Positions 4,804-5,899 of a stretch of DNA of 5,899 nucleotides are shown piece after piece. Positions within the stretch are counted from its first letter, which is position 1. Each line of letters starts with the position of its first letter. Under the pieces are notes generated by a model. The model saw only the letters and a list, made by a program, of their open reading frames with translations. It was not told the origin of the DNA and did not search any database. The stretch is taken from contig JAEXBW010000076.1 of NCBI GenBank assembly GCA_023393825.1, positions 1 through 5,899 of the forward strand. Direction: 5' to 3'. This DNA is from Elusimicrobiota bacterium. Its GTDB lineage: Bacteria > Elusimicrobiota > Elusimicrobia > Elusimicrobiales > Elusimicrobiaceae. Made by a program: the position numbers and the translations under genes.

Positions 4804-5663
4804 CCATTGGCAGTTTTGACGGCGTACACGCGGGCCATCAGCACCTTTTTGATAAGCTTAAGGCCTTTGCGCTTGAGCATAATATGACGCCGCTTATCTT
4901 GGCTTTTGCCTATCCTCCGCGCGTGGCGGCGGGCAACAGCAAAAATATGTCCGTAATAACTTTGCCGTCAGAGAAGTTTGAACTTATCTCAACTTTAAGC
5001 GGCGTAAAATATAAAGAATTGGATTTTAACGATATAAAAGATATTTCAAGGGAAAACTTTTTTAATGCCCTTGTAGAAAGTTATAATATGGGCGGCTTTC
5101 TTGCTGGTAAGGATTTTGCTTTTGGTAAAGACCGCCTTGGTAATTTGGAATTTTTGCGTTCTTCCTGCGCTCAAAACGGTATTATTTACGAACAGGCGGA
5201 ATTTTTGCAAACGGGCGGGCATAAGATATCGTCATCACTTATCCGCAAGGCTTTGCACGACGGGGATATAGAAACGGTTTCTACAATGCTCGGGCGCAGT
5301 TATCAAATTACGGGCAAAATTATAAAGGGTAAACAGCTTGGGCGCACGATTGGCTTTCCCACCGCAAATTTGCAGGTGGACCCGCACAAAATACTCCCGC
5401 ACGGCATTTACGCGGTGGAGGTTTTGTTGGGTAAAGAAAAGCTTAAAGGCGTGTGCAATATAGGCTTGCGCCCGACGGTGGAATCTAACGGGTTGCCGCT
5501 GACGGAAGTTCATATACTTGATTTTAACCGTGATATTTACGGCCGCAATCTTTCCATAAATTTCATCGCAAAAATAAGGGATGAGGTTAAGTTTGAAAGC
5601 CTTGGCGACCTTGTACAGCAAATAAATAAAGATGTTATTTGCGCCTATAAAATACTTAAGTAA
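4785..5663 (+). CDS. ribF: Bifunctional riboflavin kinase / FAD synthetase RibF
   Basis: Phosphorylates riboflavin to FMN, then adenylates FMN to FAD, in the cytoplasm. At 292 residues it is slightly shorter than the typical 305-315. The N-terminal nucleotidyltransferase domain opens with ITIGSFDGVHAGHQ (6-19), the HxGH adenylyltransferase signature, and includes AGKDFAFGKDRLG near residues 106-118 and ISSSLIRKAL (148-157), the conserved SST/S..R motif. The riboflavin kinase domain begins near 177 with GKQLGRTIGFPTANL (182-196), whose PTAN binds metal and ATP. It continues with HGIYAVEV, GVCNIGLRPTV and EVHILDFNRDIYG, where Glu241 is the likely catalytic base. Both activities should be intact. 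It is the last gene of the rbfA operon. No flavin-responsive leader lies next to it, so it probably follows operon expression. Confidence 0.95.
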   Translation: MRKNFITIGSFDGVHAGHQHLFDKLKAFALEHNMTPLILAFAYPPRVAAGNSKNMSVITLPSEKFELISTLSGVKYKELDFNDIKDISRENFFNALVESYNMGGFLAGKDFAFGKDRLGNLEFLRSSCAQNGIIYEQAEFLQTGGHKISSSLIRKALHDGDIETVSTMLGRSYQITGKIIKGKQLGRTIGFPTANLQVDPHKILPHGIYAVEVLLGKEKLKGVCNIGLRPTVESNGLPLTEVHILDFNRDIYGRNLSINFIAKIRDEVKFESLGDLVQQINKDVICAYKILK

Positions 5664-5723
5664 ACAGTTTGTTTTCCGCCGCGCAATATATCAATGGGGT
5701 TATAGCGCCGCAATATAATTTTT

Positions 5724-5758
5724 AAAAGCCTTGTCCGACTTAGGATACGGCTTTTTTT
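5724..5758 (+). terminator. Rho-independent terminator of the rbfA-ribF operon
   Basis: AGCCTTGTCC (5727-5736) pairs with GGATACGGCT (5743-5752), ten positions with one T-C mismatch and one G-U, around the loop GACTTA. Seven T residues follow (5752-5758), and AAAA precedes the stem. It lies about 60 bases after the ribF stop. Confidence 0.9.
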
Positions 5759-5775
5759 GCGTTTTATTATCTATC

Positions 5776-5806
5776 TTAAAGTATTTTAAAAGTAATTTTG
5801 TATAAT
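5776..5806 (+). promoter_or_regulatory. Promoter of the gene starting at 5847
   Basis: A perfect TATAAT -10 at 5801-5806 in a very AT-rich stretch. The best -35 is a weak TTAAAG (5776-5781) at a long 19-base spacing. Transcription would start near 5813, giving a leader of about 34 bases. It lies between the operon terminator and the next gene, as expected for a new transcription unit. Confidence 0.55.
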
Positions 5807-5838
5807 AAAAAAGGCTCACAACCCTTAGTCGTAACTTT

Positions 5839-5844
5839 GGAGGA
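5839..5844 (+). promoter_or_regulatory. Shine-Dalgarno site before 5847
   Basis: GGAGGA is the strongest ribosome binding site in the window, but GGAGG ends only three bases before the ATG at 5847, closer than usual. No other in-frame ATG, GTG or TTG lies between here and the window edge. Confidence 0.7.
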
Positions 5845-5846
5845 TT

Positions 5847-5899
5847 ATGAACAATATACAGGAAAGACAGCCCGCAGGCCTTTGGCTTATTTGCGCGGC
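5847..5899 (+). CDS. Start of a truncated gene, possibly a POT-family peptide transporter
   Basis: Only 17 complete codons are visible, MNNIQERQPAGLWLICA, before the window ends. That this is a real gene start is supported by the promoter at 5776-5806 and the GGAGGA site. A polar N-terminus followed by 'QPAGLWLIC' resembles the start of proton-dependent oligopeptide transporters, in which a 'P.GL..L' segment leads into the first membrane helix. This is a weak guess from a short stretch; another membrane protein is equally possible. Confidence 0.5.
   Translation, partial: MNNIQERQPAGLWLICA

Noticed and set aside
5682..5717. CGCAATATA occurring twice, 27 bases apart, after ribF
   Set aside because: Only nine bases and two copies in AT-rich intergenic DNA; chance is sufficient and no third copy is seen.

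Overview
The window joins two kinds of DNA. Positions 2095-5663 hold bacterial housekeeping genes for protein quality control, ribosome maturation, RNA turnover, tRNA modification and flavin synthesis. Positions 1-1743 hold two tailed-phage head genes of the HK97 type on the minus strand. Base composition is moderate and somewhat AT-leaning between genes. Shine-Dalgarno sites of the AGGAG type precede some genes but not others. The gene order rbfA-nrnA-truB-ribF occurs in many bacterial phyla, so I cannot assign a lineage firmly. A short TruB without a PUA domain and the overall character would fit a gut-type Elusimicrobiota or a similar lineage, but this is a low-confidence guess.

Layout from left to right. 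1-532 (minus, cut by the window edge) is a U35-type prohead protease. 532-1743 (minus) is an HK97-type portal protein, joined to the protease by a one-base TAATG overlap. 1744-2094 has no confident gene. It holds a promoter-like sequence followed at once by a terminator-like hairpin (both minus strand), a doubtful 45-codon ORF, and the clpP terminator. 2095-2682 (minus) is clpP. 2683-2790 is a divergent promoter region with two near-identical 12-base elements facing away from each other. 2791-5663 (plus) is a compact operon, rbfA-nrnA-truB-ribF, in which every junction overlaps (17, 4 and 19 bases). A strong terminator follows at about 5724-5758. A new promoter and ribosome binding site then lead into a truncated gene at 5847, possibly a peptide transporter.

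The operon genes share an RNA/ribosome theme. RbfA matures the 30S subunit, NrnA degrades very short RNAs and pAp, and TruB makes the tRNA T-loop pseudouridine. RibF makes FMN and FAD and is a frequent passenger of this cluster. ClpP is the chamber protease of the Clp system; here the position of its catalytic Asp carries Asn. The portal and protease would act together in building a phage-like capsid. No terminase lies upstream of the portal, where phage order would place it, and clpP occupies that side. This suggests a prophage boundary, a decayed prophage, or a domesticated capsid locus.
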